Assembly (NCBI GenBank): GCA_963812085.1
Contig: CAWETL010000009.1
Span: 434,001 to 498,000, forward strand
DNA from: SPDF01 sp963812085
Lineage (GTDB): Bacteria; Gemmatimonadota; Gemmatimonadetes; Gemmatimonadales; GWC2-71-9
Direction of reading: 5' to 3'
Length of the DNA stretch: 64,000 nt
The notes beneath the pieces are model-generated. The model saw only the letters and a list, made by a program, of their open reading frames with translations. It did no database searches and had not been told where the DNA came from. Both the position numbers and the translations under genes were made by a program. This document shows, in pieces, positions 53,062 to 63,400 of this stretch (its first letter is position 1; every line of letters begins with the position of its first letter).

Positions 53062-53597
53062 GATGGCGCGGTGAAGGTCGGGAACGTGACCACGCTCGTC
53101 GGCGGTGAACTCACGTCCTGGCGCGGCGCGTCATGGTGACGGTGTCGCCGAAGCGCCGGCGTGAGGCTGGAGAAGGTCGCCGCGAGCAGGTTCGGGACCA
53201 CCTGCACCGGGACGTAGAGCGACTTGCCCCCCGCGGAGATCTGGAAGCTGTCCTTGCCCGCCGTGAGGCCGGTGATGGTGGCCCGGACTTCGGTCGGCTG
53301 GGCCGGGACGACCAGCGTGCCGTCCGGATTGTAGACCGGGCGGAACATCGAGTCCACCGTCACGTCGAAGTAGGTCGACGTGTTGGTGATCGTGAACTCC
53401 GCCGGGATCTGGCCGTCGAGCGCGTCCACCAGCTGGAACCCGATGTTCGAGCTCGAGTCCACGTTGACGAACACGATGGACGGCAGCGAGACGATCTTGT
53501 CCGGAACGCCCGCCTGATCGGCGGTCGGGTCGCTGCTGCACGACCACAGGCCCACGCAGGCGGCGAGTAGGACCATACCACGAATCTTACGCATCAT
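53058..53597 (-). pseudogene. broken lipoprotein gene, 5' part
   Basis: N-terminal piece beginning MMRKIRGMVLLAACVGLWSC with a lipobox Cys near residue 20, then an Ig-like domain (SIVFVNVDSSSNIGFQLVDALDGQIPAEFTITN, VRATITGLTAGKDSFQISAGGKSLYVPVQV). After LTPA the frame is lost; a one-base deletion restores FGDTVTMT, a one-base insertion restores APRQDVSSPPTSVVTFPTF, and another joins TAPS to VTRLAPDGSW in the 3' part. Function unknown. It sits beside the GWxTD gene. Confidence 0.6.
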
Positions 53598-53669
53598 ACT
53601 TGTACCTCGTTCTCAATAGACGGTGGAAAGCGGCTCTTTCCGGCGTCCTGCAGTGACACTTCCTCGAGA

Positions 53670-55121
53670 TTACTGTGGCGTACCCTGGAGATTGGAGTTC
53701 TGGAAGAAGTTGACGTTCAGCCAGCGGCCCACATCGATCACGCCGTCCGCCGTCAACTGCTCCTGCCAATCAGGCTTCCCGACCTCCGTCAGGTCGTTGG
53801 TATAGATCATCTGGTACACGCCCAGATTGCTCTTGTCGATGAAGATGAAGTACCGGTCCTTCTGCTGCGTGTATCTCCACACCTCGTAGGTGGGAGCCCG
53901 CCCCTGGGCGATCCGTTGCAGGATCTCGTCGTACGGCCCGTACTTGGCGTAGATCCGGCCGCGGTCGGTGCGCCACCCGGGAACCGCGCGCCGGCCGCCT
54001 TCCTTGAACGCCTGGTTGGCGTAGGCGATGGCGGCGTAGAACCGCTCCCGATACTCGTTCTGCTGCGCGCCCGGCGTCGGATCCCTGCTGGTCCAGAACT
54101 GCGTCAGGAAGTTCCGCTTGGCGTCGACGCTCAGGTCCTTGTACAGGTTCAGGTGGTCGTTCGGCGTCGCGATGTAGAGCAGGGGTCCGGCCGCGCTGTC
54201 GAGCTGCGCTTCGTCCATGGCCCCGAAATACCCCGCGTCGGTCCGTTGCACCATTTCCGTCCTCGCCGCTTCCTTGGCGAGGGTCTCCTCGAGGCCGGCC
54301 ATCATTAGCGGCCGTTCCCGCTCCGAGGTGACACCACCCAACTCGACCGACACCGCCATGACGTAGCGGCCCTCCGGCAGCCCCGTCAGGTCCAGCTGCC
54401 CCTTCAGCACCGCCCCGCCCGCCGGCACGTTCACCGACGTGGGCGGCGTCTTCAGGATGGTCCGCCCGGCCGAATCCCGGATGGCGGCGGTGAGGGTTCC
54501 GCTCGCCTCCACCGGGCTGTACGCCTCGATCAGGTAGAACGCCTTGCTCCGGACCGGCGTGAGCTCCAGGTCCACGGCGCCCGTCACGAGCGTATTCCCG
54601 ACCCGCAACTCCCCGGTCTGGGGAACGGTGTCTCCTGCGCTCGCCATCCGGATGTTCGGCGAGAGGAGCAGGTCCGACACCGGCGGCGGCGACCGGAATC
54701 CCTCGATCTCCGCCTTGGTGCTCGCCTTGCGGCCGGTCAGGCTGTCCTCGACCGTCACTTCGAGCTGGTAGGTCCCCGGAAGGACCGCGAACTCCAGCAT
54801 TTCCAGTCCCTGCACACCGGGCTGGGCCATTTGCCGCGCCAGGTGGTTGGTCCAGCTGTCCTGCAGGAGCCCGAGCCCGGTCGAGTCCGTCACCCGGACC
54901 GTCACGGCGTACGTGATCCGGCCGTTGGTTCCCGCGCTCGCGTCCCCCGCGAAGAGCACATAGGGAATCTGGACGAACGCCTTGACGAGGGTCTGACGGC
55001 TGTCCGCCCGGTAGAACCGCACCGTGCGCACCGCCATCGTGTCCTCATTCTGTCGCGCGCCCCGGGGGGCCGGTGCGGCCAGCAGGCCGGCCGCGAGCGC
55101 GAGGGAAACCCAACGAACCAT
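53670..55121 (-). CDS. GWxTD domain-containing protein
   Basis: A 483-residue secreted protein with signal peptide MVRWVSLALAAGLLAAPAPRGA. The N-terminal half is beta-rich with repeated LEVTVEDSLTG-like strands. The GWxTD domain (about 330-450) has the defining PGWRTDRGRIYAKYGPYDEI near residue 380, preceded by LLYIATPNDHLNLYKDLSVDAKRNFLTQFWTSRDPTPG. GWxTD proteins are common in Acidobacteriota and Gemmatimonadota and have no known function. It clusters with a PorV-like barrel and a sorting-domain protein, suggesting a cell-surface role. Confidence 0.85.
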   Translation of the reverse strand: MVRWVSLALAAGLLAAPAPRGARQNEDTMAVRTVRFYRADSRQTLVKAFVQIPYVLFAGDASAGTNGRITYAVTVRVTDSTGLGLLQDSWTNHLARQMAQPGVQGLEMLEFAVLPGTYQLEVTVEDSLTGRKASTKAEIEGFRSPPPVSDLLLSPNIRMASAGDTVPQTGELRVGNTLVTGAVDLELTPVRSKAFYLIEAYSPVEASGTLTAAIRDSAGRTILKTPPTSVNVPAGGAVLKGQLDLTGLPEGRYVMAVSVELGGVTSERERPLMMAGLEETLAKEAARTEMVQRTDAGYFGAMDEAQLDSAAGPLLYIATPNDHLNLYKDLSVDAKRNFLTQFWTSRDPTPGAQQNEYRERFYAAIAYANQAFKEGGRRAVPGWRTDRGRIYAKYGPYDEILQRIAQGRAPTYEVWRYTQQKDRYFIFIDKSNLGVYQMIYTNDLTEVGKPDWQEQLTADGVIDVGRWLNVNFFQNSNLQGTPQ

Positions 55122-55131
55122 TGTGCTCCTG

Positions 55132-55157
55132 GGCGGCGGCGGCCACCGGCCGCCGCC
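55132..55157 (-). terminator. GC-rich stem-loop before GWxTD gene
   Basis: Arms GGCGGCGGCC and GGCCGCCGCC around ACC, just upstream of the GWxTD start. Similar GC-rich hairpins sit at the same place before the PorV-like gene (56317-56347) and the cargo gene (60408-60442). There is no T-run; it may set relative expression. Confidence 0.4.
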
Positions 55158-55172
55158 GTCGCATCGCGACCG

Positions 55173-56294
55173 TTACCAGCCGATGCTGAACGTGAAATAG
55201 TTGGTCGAGCCGAGGATGCCCATGTAGCGCCAGGCATAGTCGAACCCGATGTTGAACCCTTCGGTGGCGTACGCCAGCCCGCCGCCGAACGCCGTGCCCT
55301 GCCAGCTCTGCTCGCCGTTCAGCTGGCTGCCCGAAACGGACTGGCCGCTGTTGGCGGAGGCGTAGCTGTAGCTGCCCCGGACCGCGCCGTTGAAGTTGCT
55401 GCCGCCCATGCGGGGGAAGGCGAACTCGGTGCCGACCACGTACCCGGCCTTGCTGTTGTTCGGCTGGTTGAAGTCGGCAAGCAGGGTCCAGCGGGTGTTC
55501 TGCTTGGCGATGATGTCGTACCCGAGCGCCACGGTGAAGGTGGTCGGCAGCGGCCACGCCTTGGTCCGCAACGTCGCGGGCTGGGGCAGGCTCGGCACCG
55601 GGTCCTGGCCCACCGGAGGCGTGCGGGGCACGCCGGCGTTGAGCGCGTCGCCGCTATAGCTCAGGTTCGTGCCGAGGTTGGCGATGGTGAAGGAGAACTT
55701 GACCGGGTGGTTGTTCAGCGCCGAGTGGAAGTTGGTGCCGAAGTCCACCGCGAACGCGCTGCCCGAGGTCTCGCCGAGCTGGTCGAAGACGCCCTTGGCC
55801 GTCAAGCCGGCCGAGAAGCGGTCCGAGAAGTTCTCGGCGTAGGTCAGGCCGAGGTACGTCTCGCTGACCGAGTACGTGGCCCCGGTGCCGTCCGGCAGGT
55901 CCACCGTGTACACCGGCTGGTCCTTGAAGCCGAAGGTGCCGATGTGGAGGCCGACCGCGCGGGCGCCGCCCGAGAACGGGATGGCCAGGCCGCCCCAGCT
56001 GTACCGGGTGTTGGCCACGTACGAATACGTGCTGAAGGCCGCCCCGGGGCCGTCGATCATCGCCAGGCCGGCGGGGTTGTAATAGAGGGACGATACGTCG
56101 TTGACGATCGCCTGGAAGGCGTTGCCGAGGGCGGCGCCGCGGGCGCTGGCGCCGAGGAGAAGAAATTCTCCCGACGTCGTGCCGTACGGCGTGTTGTCGC
56201 TGTTGATCTCCGAGGCCTGGGCCGCGAGGGCCACGGGCAACCCGCCGACCAGCAGCGCCGCCAGGACCACCCCATGCGCAGTGTGCCGCTTCAT
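55173..56294 (-). CDS. PorV/PorQ-family outer-membrane protein (T9SS-associated)
   Basis: A 373-residue beta-barrel with signal peptide MKRHTAHGVVLAALLVGGLPVALAAQ. The family motif FLLLGASARGAALGNAFQAIVNDVSSLYYNPAGLAMI (about 45-80) is typical of PorV/PorQ proteins, and the remainder is amphipathic strands ending NYFTFSIGW. In type IX secretion PorV shuttles cargo to the attachment complex. It lies next to a gene whose product ends in a sorting domain, while sprA is 15 kb away. PorV cannot be separated from PorQ by sequence alone. Confidence 0.82.
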   Translation of the reverse strand: MKRHTAHGVVLAALLVGGLPVALAAQASEINSDNTPYGTTSGEFLLLGASARGAALGNAFQAIVNDVSSLYYNPAGLAMIDGPGAAFSTYSYVANTRYSWGGLAIPFSGGARAVGLHIGTFGFKDQPVYTVDLPDGTGATYSVSETYLGLTYAENFSDRFSAGLTAKGVFDQLGETSGSAFAVDFGTNFHSALNNHPVKFSFTIANLGTNLSYSGDALNAGVPRTPPVGQDPVPSLPQPATLRTKAWPLPTTFTVALGYDIIAKQNTRWTLLADFNQPNNSKAGYVVGTEFAFPRMGGSNFNGAVRGSYSYASANSGQSVSGSQLNGEQSWQGTAFGGGLAYATEGFNIGFDYAWRYMGILGSTNYFTFSIGW

Positions 56295-56316
56295 AAGTGT
56301 TCTGTCTCCTGGATGC

Positions 56317-56347
56317 GGGGTGTGGGGGGAGGAGTCCCCCCACCCCC
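56317..56347 (-). terminator. GC-rich stem-loop after cargo gene
   Basis: Arms GGGGTGTGGGGGG and CCCCCCACCCCC around AGGAGT, between the cargo gene stop and the PorV-like gene. It lacks a T-run, so read-through into the PorV-like gene is plausible. Confidence 0.45.
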
Positions 56348-56354
56348 GGCGTGG

Positions 56355-59300
56355 CTACTTGGCGAAGGTGACGATCGTCATGCGCCCGATGCGGCGCGCA
56401 TTGCCCGATTCGATCTGATAGAAATACACGCCGCTCGCGACGACCTGGTTGTTCCGGTTCTTGACGTTCCAGTCCAGCGCGCCGCCGTACTCGGGGGAGC
56501 TGTACTGGAGCACCCGGACCAGGACGCCGCTCGACGAGTAGATGCGGATCGTCGCCGTGGTCGGCAGGTTCACGAACTTGATGATGTGGTTGTCGTACGT
56601 GTTCTCGTACCCGTTGGTCACGTAGTACGGGTCCGGGATCGTGTGCACCTGCTCGAGACCCTGGTTCGTGGCCGCGTTGACCTGGTTGACCACGTCGTAC
56701 TGCGTGTGGAGTTCCGCACCGATCGCGGTGAAGGGCCGGAGCGCCTGCTGGAAGGAGTACGGCCCTTCGTTGCCGGCGCCGCCGGTGCCGTTGCCGCCGT
56801 AGACGATGCCGGTGTAGTCGCGGAGCGACCAGACCGTCCCCGCCGCCGGAAGCGTCGTCATCTCGAAGAACGTGATGGTGCCCGCCACGTACATCGAGAA
56901 GCCCGGCTGCGCCTCGAGGTTCGCCGTGTTCCGGGCCGACTTGGCCTGGGTCGTCGACTGGTTGTCGCCGGAGCCGAAGGCCACCGAGCCCAGCGTGGCC
57001 GTGCCGCTCAGCGTGAACGGCGCCGCCGAGGTGCAGGGGAAGAAGTTCCCGCTGTACGTCCCGCCGGACTGCGTGGACCGGAAGGGCTCCACGCAGGTCC
57101 AGTCGAGCGGCGTCAGCACCGTGGCGCGGTTGTCATACCCGCCCGCCCCCTGCGCCGTGGTGTTGAGGATGCCCCAGCCGCCGCTCACGTTCGAGCTCTG
57201 GAAGGGGACGACCACGTTGTGGGTGACGTCGATGACCGAGTCCACCACGCCGCCAGTGCCCCAGTAGACGTTGTAGTCGGCCGCGCGACGGGCGCCGGAC
57301 TGGGTCTCGCCGGTGTTGCGCCACTCGCGGTTGATCATGGTGACCGTGAGCGGCTGGTACACGGCGGTAACGCCGCTCAGCACGCCGGCGTTGTTGAAGT
57401 TGAGCGTCGCCACCGAGGAGCCGGCGGCTCCGCACGCGGAGGTGCCGGTGCCGCAGGCGCCGGTGATCGGGTCCGCGGTGACCTCGTTGTTGGCCGGCGA
57501 GGGACCGTCGAACCAGCGGGCGCCGTTGTACCGCGCCGCGGTCGCGCCGGTCGCGGTGATGTCGGCGGACGTGAACCCCGGCTCGCCCAGCAGGAGGCCC
57601 AGGCCCCAGTCGCCCGCCTTCGGGCCGGAGGGGATGGCCGGCTCGAACTGGCCCTTGAGGGCGTAGGTGCCGTCGCCGCCGTAGACCGCGGCGAGCGTCG
57701 CATCGACCTTGAGCGCGTCGAAGAAGATCTGCGTGCTGGCTTCCACGTCCAGCTGCTGCTGGAGCGCGGCCGACACCTTCACGGAGTCGGTGCCGTTGCC
57801 GAGCGTGTAGTAGAACACCACCGGCTTGCCGCCCGACTGGTCGGCGCCGCCGCAGCACCCGCTCAGGTCAACCTGCCCGAGCTGGAAGCTGTCGAGGCGC
57901 GCGGTGAGCGAGCCGGAGCTGCCCACGACCTGGCTGGCGAACTGGCCGACGAAGCCGAGGGTGGCGCCGTTGGCCGGCGGGAAGGGCCCGCTGAACGTGC
58001 CGGTGGTCTGGTCGATCGACGGGACCGAGGTGAAGACCGCGCTCTGGTTGACGCCGCGGCCGTACATGGCCGACGTCAGCGTGCCCGTCTGGACGACGTT
58101 GGTGGCGGGCGCCTGCGGGACGATGGCCACCGTGCCGGCCTTCGGCGACTCGAGGCTCGAGGGACCGGAGATCAGCGAGTTCACGTCGAAGGCGGTCACG
58201 ACGTAGAAGTACCGGAAGTTGTTCCGGACGTTGGCGTCCACGTACACGTAGGGCACGCCGGTGTCGGTGAGCGGCGGCAGGCCCGTGTTGTGGCCGGTGA
58301 TGAGCGTGTCGGTCTTGGAATCGAAGATGAGCCCGGTGGCCAGCTCGAGCCGGTCCTTCGGCAGGACCTGGGTGAGCGGGCTGAGGATCGGGTTGTCGTT
58401 GGCCACCGTGCGCGGCACGCCAGGCGCCCAGGGGTAGTCATAGGCGACCGGGCAGTCGGTCACCACGCTCAGGTTCGGCGCGCAGGTGTTCACGGCGTTG
58501 ACGACGCCGTCGTAGTCCTTGAACACCGTGCCCTTGAAGTCGAACTGGGCCACGAGGGTCAACTGGTCCTGGTTGTCCACCCGGCCGCGGTAGATCCGGT
58601 AGCCTTCCACGTCGTACTGGCGGTAGTTCGGATCGTAGAGCGGGTTGTTCACGTCCGAGGAGACCGCGTAGTACGGGTCGCCGCCGATTTCCGACGCCGA
58701 CGGCTGCCAGATGACCGTCACCTGGTTGTCGCCGGGGATCAGGAAGAACTTCGGCGCCGTCGGCGCGAACGGGAGCAGGAACTTGGCGTCGAAGACGGCC
58801 TGGGCGGTGTACGCCTTACCGAGCAGCGAGCCGGGAACGACCTTCCACTCGTCGCCCGCCGTGCCGGTCTGTTCGCACTTGGTGCTGGCGTCGAGGTCGG
58901 CGCAGCTCAAGTAGCCGGTGAGGCTGTCGATCGAGGTGGCGCCGTTGTTCGGCGCGGCCGGGTCGCCGAGCAGGTAGGGCGCGGCGCCGGGCTTGATGCT
59001 GACACAGGGCGCCGAATTACAGGCCGGGATGGCCACCGGGGCGGCGAAGATGTACGCCACGACGATGGTGCCCTGGCCGCCCGGGGGCAGCGTCAGGCCG
59101 GTCGAGGACTGGAAGAACCGCATGTCGGACGGCGTGGTGTTGTTGATCCAGCAGATGTGCGTGGTCGAGGGGACCCCCATGTTGCAGGGCTGGTCGCCGG
59201 CCGGCACCGAGATGTTCGCCGACAGGTAGCGCCACAGCTGGATGGTGTTCTGCGGGTCGTTGAAGGCGCCCGAGAAGGGGCTGCCGTTGATGGTGTTCGA

Positions 59301-60371
59301 GAACAGCTGGATCGCGCCCGGGCCGTTGGGGCTCTTCAGGTACTTGATGCCCGCAAAGCCGACCCCCGAGAAGAACGGCGGGCCGAAGGTGGCGGCGTCG
59401 AAGGTCCAGCCCGACGCCGGCGCCATCTTGTCGGCGTAGGTATAGCCCATGGCGAACGGCAGGTTGACGCTCGACCAGTTCTGGCCCGAGGTGGCCACGT
59501 CCATGTCCGTCGCGAAGGCGGCGTACATGTTGGTGATCGTGTACCCGGCGGTCGGCAGGGTGACGCCGAACGCCGCGTTGTTCTCGGCCTGGAACTCCGC
59601 CGCCTTGTCGAGCAGGATGGTCTTCATCTCCGGACGGATGCCGACGTAGGCGTTCGGGTCCGTCGTGGTCACGTTGTAGAAGGTGTAGATGAAGTACGCG
59701 ATGTCTTCGTTGCCCGTCGGGTAGTTCCAGCCCATGCCGCGGGTTTCCACCACCACGCCGAGGGGGTGCTTCCGGCCGGCGTTGAGCGACGGGTTGCCGT
59801 CCCACGACATGAACCACACGTCGCCCTGGGAGGCCTGGGTCCGGCGGCCGTCGGCCGCGGTCGGGTCGGTCTGGAGCAGCGAGTAGAAGAGGTTCGCCGT
59901 GGAGTCCGGCGGCTGGGCGATCTTGCCGGCCGTCGGCATGTTGGCGTAGTCGTTGGCGTCGGTGGTGTTGTAGATCGGCTCGACCTCGACGCCGTGCTGC
60001 GTGGTGCCCTTCGGGTCGAAGAAGAAGGCGCCGGTCGTGTCACCCGCCCACGAGCCGCCGTCCGGACCGATCACGCCGGCGATCTGGAGGCCGGAGTTGA
60101 AGATGTACTGGTCCGGGGTGCCCTTCGGCCAGAAGCCGCCGCCGATGGTCGACGAGTTGGTCGAGTCGACGCCCACTTCGCCGTCGGAATTCAGGCCGAG
60201 ATAGATGCGGTTGATGGTCATGGCGCCGAGCGAGCGGGCAAAGAGCCGGAACCCCTTGGCCTTGGCTCCCGGTTCCGGCTTGGCGGTGGCAATCGCCGGC
60301 GTGACCGCCGCGAGCGCCAGCGCCAGCAGGCCCGCCAGGATGACGCCCCTCTTACGGAATGGTGAGTGCAT
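56355..60371 (-). CDS. large secreted protein with type IX-like C-terminal sorting domain
   Basis: A 1338-residue exported protein with signal peptide ending TPAIATAKPE. The middle contains an FN3-like domain (about 535-640, APKFFLIPGDNQVTVIWQPS, then YDVEGYRIYRGR). The last 75 residues match the type A sorting domain pattern: PTTATIRIYSSSGVLVRVLQ, GGALDWNVKNRNNQVVASGVYFY, and a basic ending RRIGRMTIVTFAK. Such domains direct T9SS cargo through SprA with PorV. Catalytic residues are not recognisable, so its activity is unknown. Its neighbours are the PorV-like barrel and a TonB receptor. Confidence 0.82.
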   Translation of the reverse strand: MHSPFRKRGVILAGLLALALAAVTPAIATAKPEPGAKAKGFRLFARSLGAMTINRIYLGLNSDGEVGVDSTNSSTIGGGFWPKGTPDQYIFNSGLQIAGVIGPDGGSWAGDTTGAFFFDPKGTTQHGVEVEPIYNTTDANDYANMPTAGKIAQPPDSTANLFYSLLQTDPTAADGRRTQASQGDVWFMSWDGNPSLNAGRKHPLGVVVETRGMGWNYPTGNEDIAYFIYTFYNVTTTDPNAYVGIRPEMKTILLDKAAEFQAENNAAFGVTLPTAGYTITNMYAAFATDMDVATSGQNWSSVNLPFAMGYTYADKMAPASGWTFDAATFGPPFFSGVGFAGIKYLKSPNGPGAIQLFSNTINGSPFSGAFNDPQNTIQLWRYLSANISVPAGDQPCNMGVPSTTHICWINNTTPSDMRFFQSSTGLTLPPGGQGTIVVAYIFAAPVAIPACNSAPCVSIKPGAAPYLLGDPAAPNNGATSIDSLTGYLSCADLDASTKCEQTGTAGDEWKVVPGSLLGKAYTAQAVFDAKFLLPFAPTAPKFFLIPGDNQVTVIWQPSASEIGGDPYYAVSSDVNNPLYDPNYRQYDVEGYRIYRGRVDNQDQLTLVAQFDFKGTVFKDYDGVVNAVNTCAPNLSVVTDCPVAYDYPWAPGVPRTVANDNPILSPLTQVLPKDRLELATGLIFDSKTDTLITGHNTGLPPLTDTGVPYVYVDANVRNNFRYFYVVTAFDVNSLISGPSSLESPKAGTVAIVPQAPATNVVQTGTLTSAMYGRGVNQSAVFTSVPSIDQTTGTFSGPFPPANGATLGFVGQFASQVVGSSGSLTARLDSFQLGQVDLSGCCGGADQSGGKPVVFYYTLGNGTDSVKVSAALQQQLDVEASTQIFFDALKVDATLAAVYGGDGTYALKGQFEPAIPSGPKAGDWGLGLLLGEPGFTSADITATGATAARYNGARWFDGPSPANNEVTADPITGACGTGTSACGAAGSSVATLNFNNAGVLSGVTAVYQPLTVTMINREWRNTGETQSGARRAADYNVYWGTGGVVDSVIDVTHNVVVPFQSSNVSGGWGILNTTAQGAGGYDNRATVLTPLDWTCVEPFRSTQSGGTYSGNFFPCTSAAPFTLSGTATLGSVAFGSGDNQSTTQAKSARNTANLEAQPGFSMYVAGTITFFEMTTLPAAGTVWSLRDYTGIVYGGNGTGGAGNEGPYSFQQALRPFTAIGAELHTQYDVVNQVNAATNQGLEQVHTIPDPYYVTNGYENTYDNHIIKFVNLPTTATIRIYSSSGVLVRVLQYSSPEYGGALDWNVKNRNNQVVASGVYFYQIESGNARRIGRMTIVTFAK

Positions 60372-60407
60372 TGCGTCCTCTCTCAGATGAATACTGTTCG
60401 GCTGGGC

Positions 60408-60442
60408 GAGAGGACGGCGCCGCCTGGCGCGCCGCCCCTCTC
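60408..60442 (-). terminator. stem-loop between TonB receptor and cargo gene
   Basis: Outer arms GAGAGG/CCTCTC and inner CGGCG/CGCCG in the 90-base gap between the TonB receptor stop and the cargo gene start. No T-run. It could attenuate read-through. Confidence 0.4.
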
Positions 60443-60461
60443 CCGCCGTGGTTCGTTCACG

Positions 60462-63400
60462 CTAGAAGTTGAGCTCCAGGCCCAGCCGGAGACGCCGGGG
60501 GATGGCCGTGAAGCTGCTCAGGCCCAGTCCGCTGTAGTAGTTGGCGTACGACGCGCGCCGCTGTTCGGCCTGCGTGAAGGTGCCGTCGCCGTTGCCGAAG
60601 CGCTGCTCGGCCCGGATCAGGTACACGCAGTTCGGGGCGGCGGCCTTGCCGTCCTGGGTGACCCAGTTGCCGCAGCCGGACGTCGCCGGCAGCGAGATGT
60701 CGCCGCTGGTCGGGTCGTAGGCGCGGGACCGGGCGGCTTCCAGCGCGTAGCCCGAGGAGTCGCCGCTCCAGACCTGCTCGAGGTTGGCCGCGTTCTGGGT
60801 GCCGTTGGTCTCCGCGAACACCGTCGTGGTGTTCGTGAAGTTGAAGACGTTCCGGGCCTCGAAGTACGCCGTGAGGTCCACGCCACCGAACATGAAGCCC
60901 TTGGTGAGGCGGAAGTCGGCCTGCCGGAAGGTCGGCAGGCGCGAGCCGTTCACGTCGCCCTGGAACTGGTTGGCGCAGACCTGCGTCGAGAGCACGGCCT
61001 GGTTGCCGGTCTCGATCGGGCAGCGGGTGTAGGCGGTGCCGCTCGCGATGCGGAACGTGACGAACATGCCCACGTTCTGGAGGATCGCGCCCGACGTGCT
61101 GCCGCTGTGCCACTGGTTCGGGAACGTGACCGCGAACGAGCCGGCCAGGTTGTGCGGCCGCGTGTAGGTCGTCGGCAGCATCGCCTGCGGCGGCGGGTCG
61201 TTGCCGCCGGAGAGCTGGTTCAGGATCCGCGAGCCGAAGTTGATGTAGGTGAACGGATCCGAGCCGGTGTTCTGGGCGTTGGAGTAGCTGTACGCCAGGG
61301 TGCCGTTGAACAGGCTGCCGATCCGCTTGTCGAGCCGCAGGTCGAAGCCGCGGTAGTTGCCGAAGTCGGCGTTGGTCATGTACCGGTAGTCGGCGTTCGC
61401 TCCCCGGAGCGGGTCGTACAGGCTCAGGAGGCGGCCGGCGGCGTTGGCCGATACGTCGCGGTTGTAGGCCGAGAAGTCGAGCACCATGTCGTCCGAGAAG
61501 GCGTGACGCACGCCGAACTCGAAGCTGATCGTCTTGCCGAAGCCGAGGTCCGACCCGTAGACGTTGTTGGTGTTCGTGACCGAGATGTCGGTGTTGATGC
61601 CGCCGAGGATGAGGCCGAAGTCCGGCTGCTGCACCTGGTGCGAGTACGAGAGGCGCACGTTGGTGCGGTCGCTCACCGGGAACGACACCTGGACGTGCGG
61701 CGAGAGGTAATCGTGCGCCGCGTCCGCCTTGTAGATCGAGTCCAGCGACGCCGTCGGGTTGAGCGGGTCGTAGAGCGGGTTGGTGGTGATCCGCGGCGTC
61801 GGCGAGCACGCCCCCGTGGAATCGCAGTAGGTCGGGTGGGACGAGTGGGTGTTGTAGTAGTCGTACCGGAGGCCGGCCACGAGCACCACGTCGCCGAGGT
61901 CGAGGCGGTCTTCCGCGTAGCCGGTGTACGACTTCGGCTTCGCCATGTAGAAGTCCGAGAACGCCTGCGAGGTCATCGACGACGAGTAGGACTTGATGTC
62001 ATAGTTGATGCCGCCGCCGCCGATCTTGAGGCGGTTGTAGCGGTCGATCTGCCAGTCGAGGGCGGCGCCGCCGACCCACCGGTTTTCCTGGTTGAGGAAG
62101 AGCCGGCCGGTCGGGCCGCCCGCCTCGGTGAAGCCCAGCACGCCGTAGGCGTTGTTCCGCCACTTGTCCACCAGCGCGTACTGCGCGGTGTTCTCAAGGT
62201 CGTAGGGGCTCCGCCGCGAGCCGGCGATGTTCTGCTGGAAGTTGGTGAGCAGCTGGTCGTTGAGCGGGAAGTTGTCGAAGTTGAACAGGAACTTGAGCGG
62301 CGAGATCATGAAGCCGCCGAAGGGATCCCGGCTCGACACCTCGGACTCGCGGGTCAGCGGCGACTGGATGAACTGGTCCTTCTGGTAGGACAGGTTCACG
62401 TCGAGCGCCAGCGCCCGGGCCGACGACTTGGCCAGGTTCTGCGTCCAGCCGAGAGTGTAGACCTGGTTGGTGCCGTTGTTGCCGAAGATCTGCTGCGGGT
62501 TGTACAGGTTGACGTAGGTGAAGTTCCGCCCCTGCGCCTGGCTGCCGAGCGCGCTCAGGAAGATCCGCGAGCCGGTGCCGTAGCTGTAGTTGAGCTTGCC
62601 CTGCAGCTGGTAACCCGAGGTCGCCGTGCCCGGCAGCCGGATGCCCTGGCAGTCGAGGCCGTAGTTGTTGGCGATGTCGGGGTTGACGCTGTTCTTGATG
62701 TTGAGCTGCGCCTCGGACATGTTGCCGTCGCACTTGCCGGTGTACACGGCGAAGTTCTGCACGCTCACGAAGGTCGTGTCGGAGGTCGGGCTGCCGACCG
62801 CGCTCGGCACGGCCACGACGGTGTCCACGCCCGCCTCGGTGAAGTACGGCGACTCGGCCCGGTCCGCGCCCGCGTTGCCGAGGGCGCCGTTGGACTTGGA
62901 GCCTTCGAGCACGCCGCTCACGAAGAAGGTGAGGTTCGACGCGATCGGGCCGCCGAGGCTGGCCGTCACGCGGTTGAAGCCGAGGCTGGTCATGTTCCCG
63001 AACAGGCCGTCGGTCTCGTAGCCCACGGCGCCGGAGAACTTCTGGCCGCCGGTGCGGGTGGCGATGGAGATGACGCCGGACTGGGCGCCGCCGAAGGCGG
63101 CCGAGGTGGCGCCGGTGGTCACCGAGACTTCCTCGAAGCCGTTGGTGCCGACGGAGACGGTGTTGCCGCCCGAGGCGACGAAGCCGCCGCCGCGGTTGCC
63201 GGCGCCGGTCGGGACGCCGTCGACGTACGTGGCCGCTTCGTCCGTGCGGCCGCCGCGGATCGACAGCGTGTTGCCGCTGGCGCTGGCCACGACGCCCGGC
63301 TGCAGCGCCAGGACGTTGGTGACCCGGTCGACCGGCAGCTTCTCGGCGTAGTCGCCCGAGGTGGTCTGCTTGGTCGTGACCGCGTCGCGCGGGACCAGTT

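Noticed and set aside
54831..60365. A 1844-codon plus-strand frame
   Set aside because: Antisense of the GWxTD, PorV-like and cargo genes; Arg/Gly/Val/Asp-rich with no domain.
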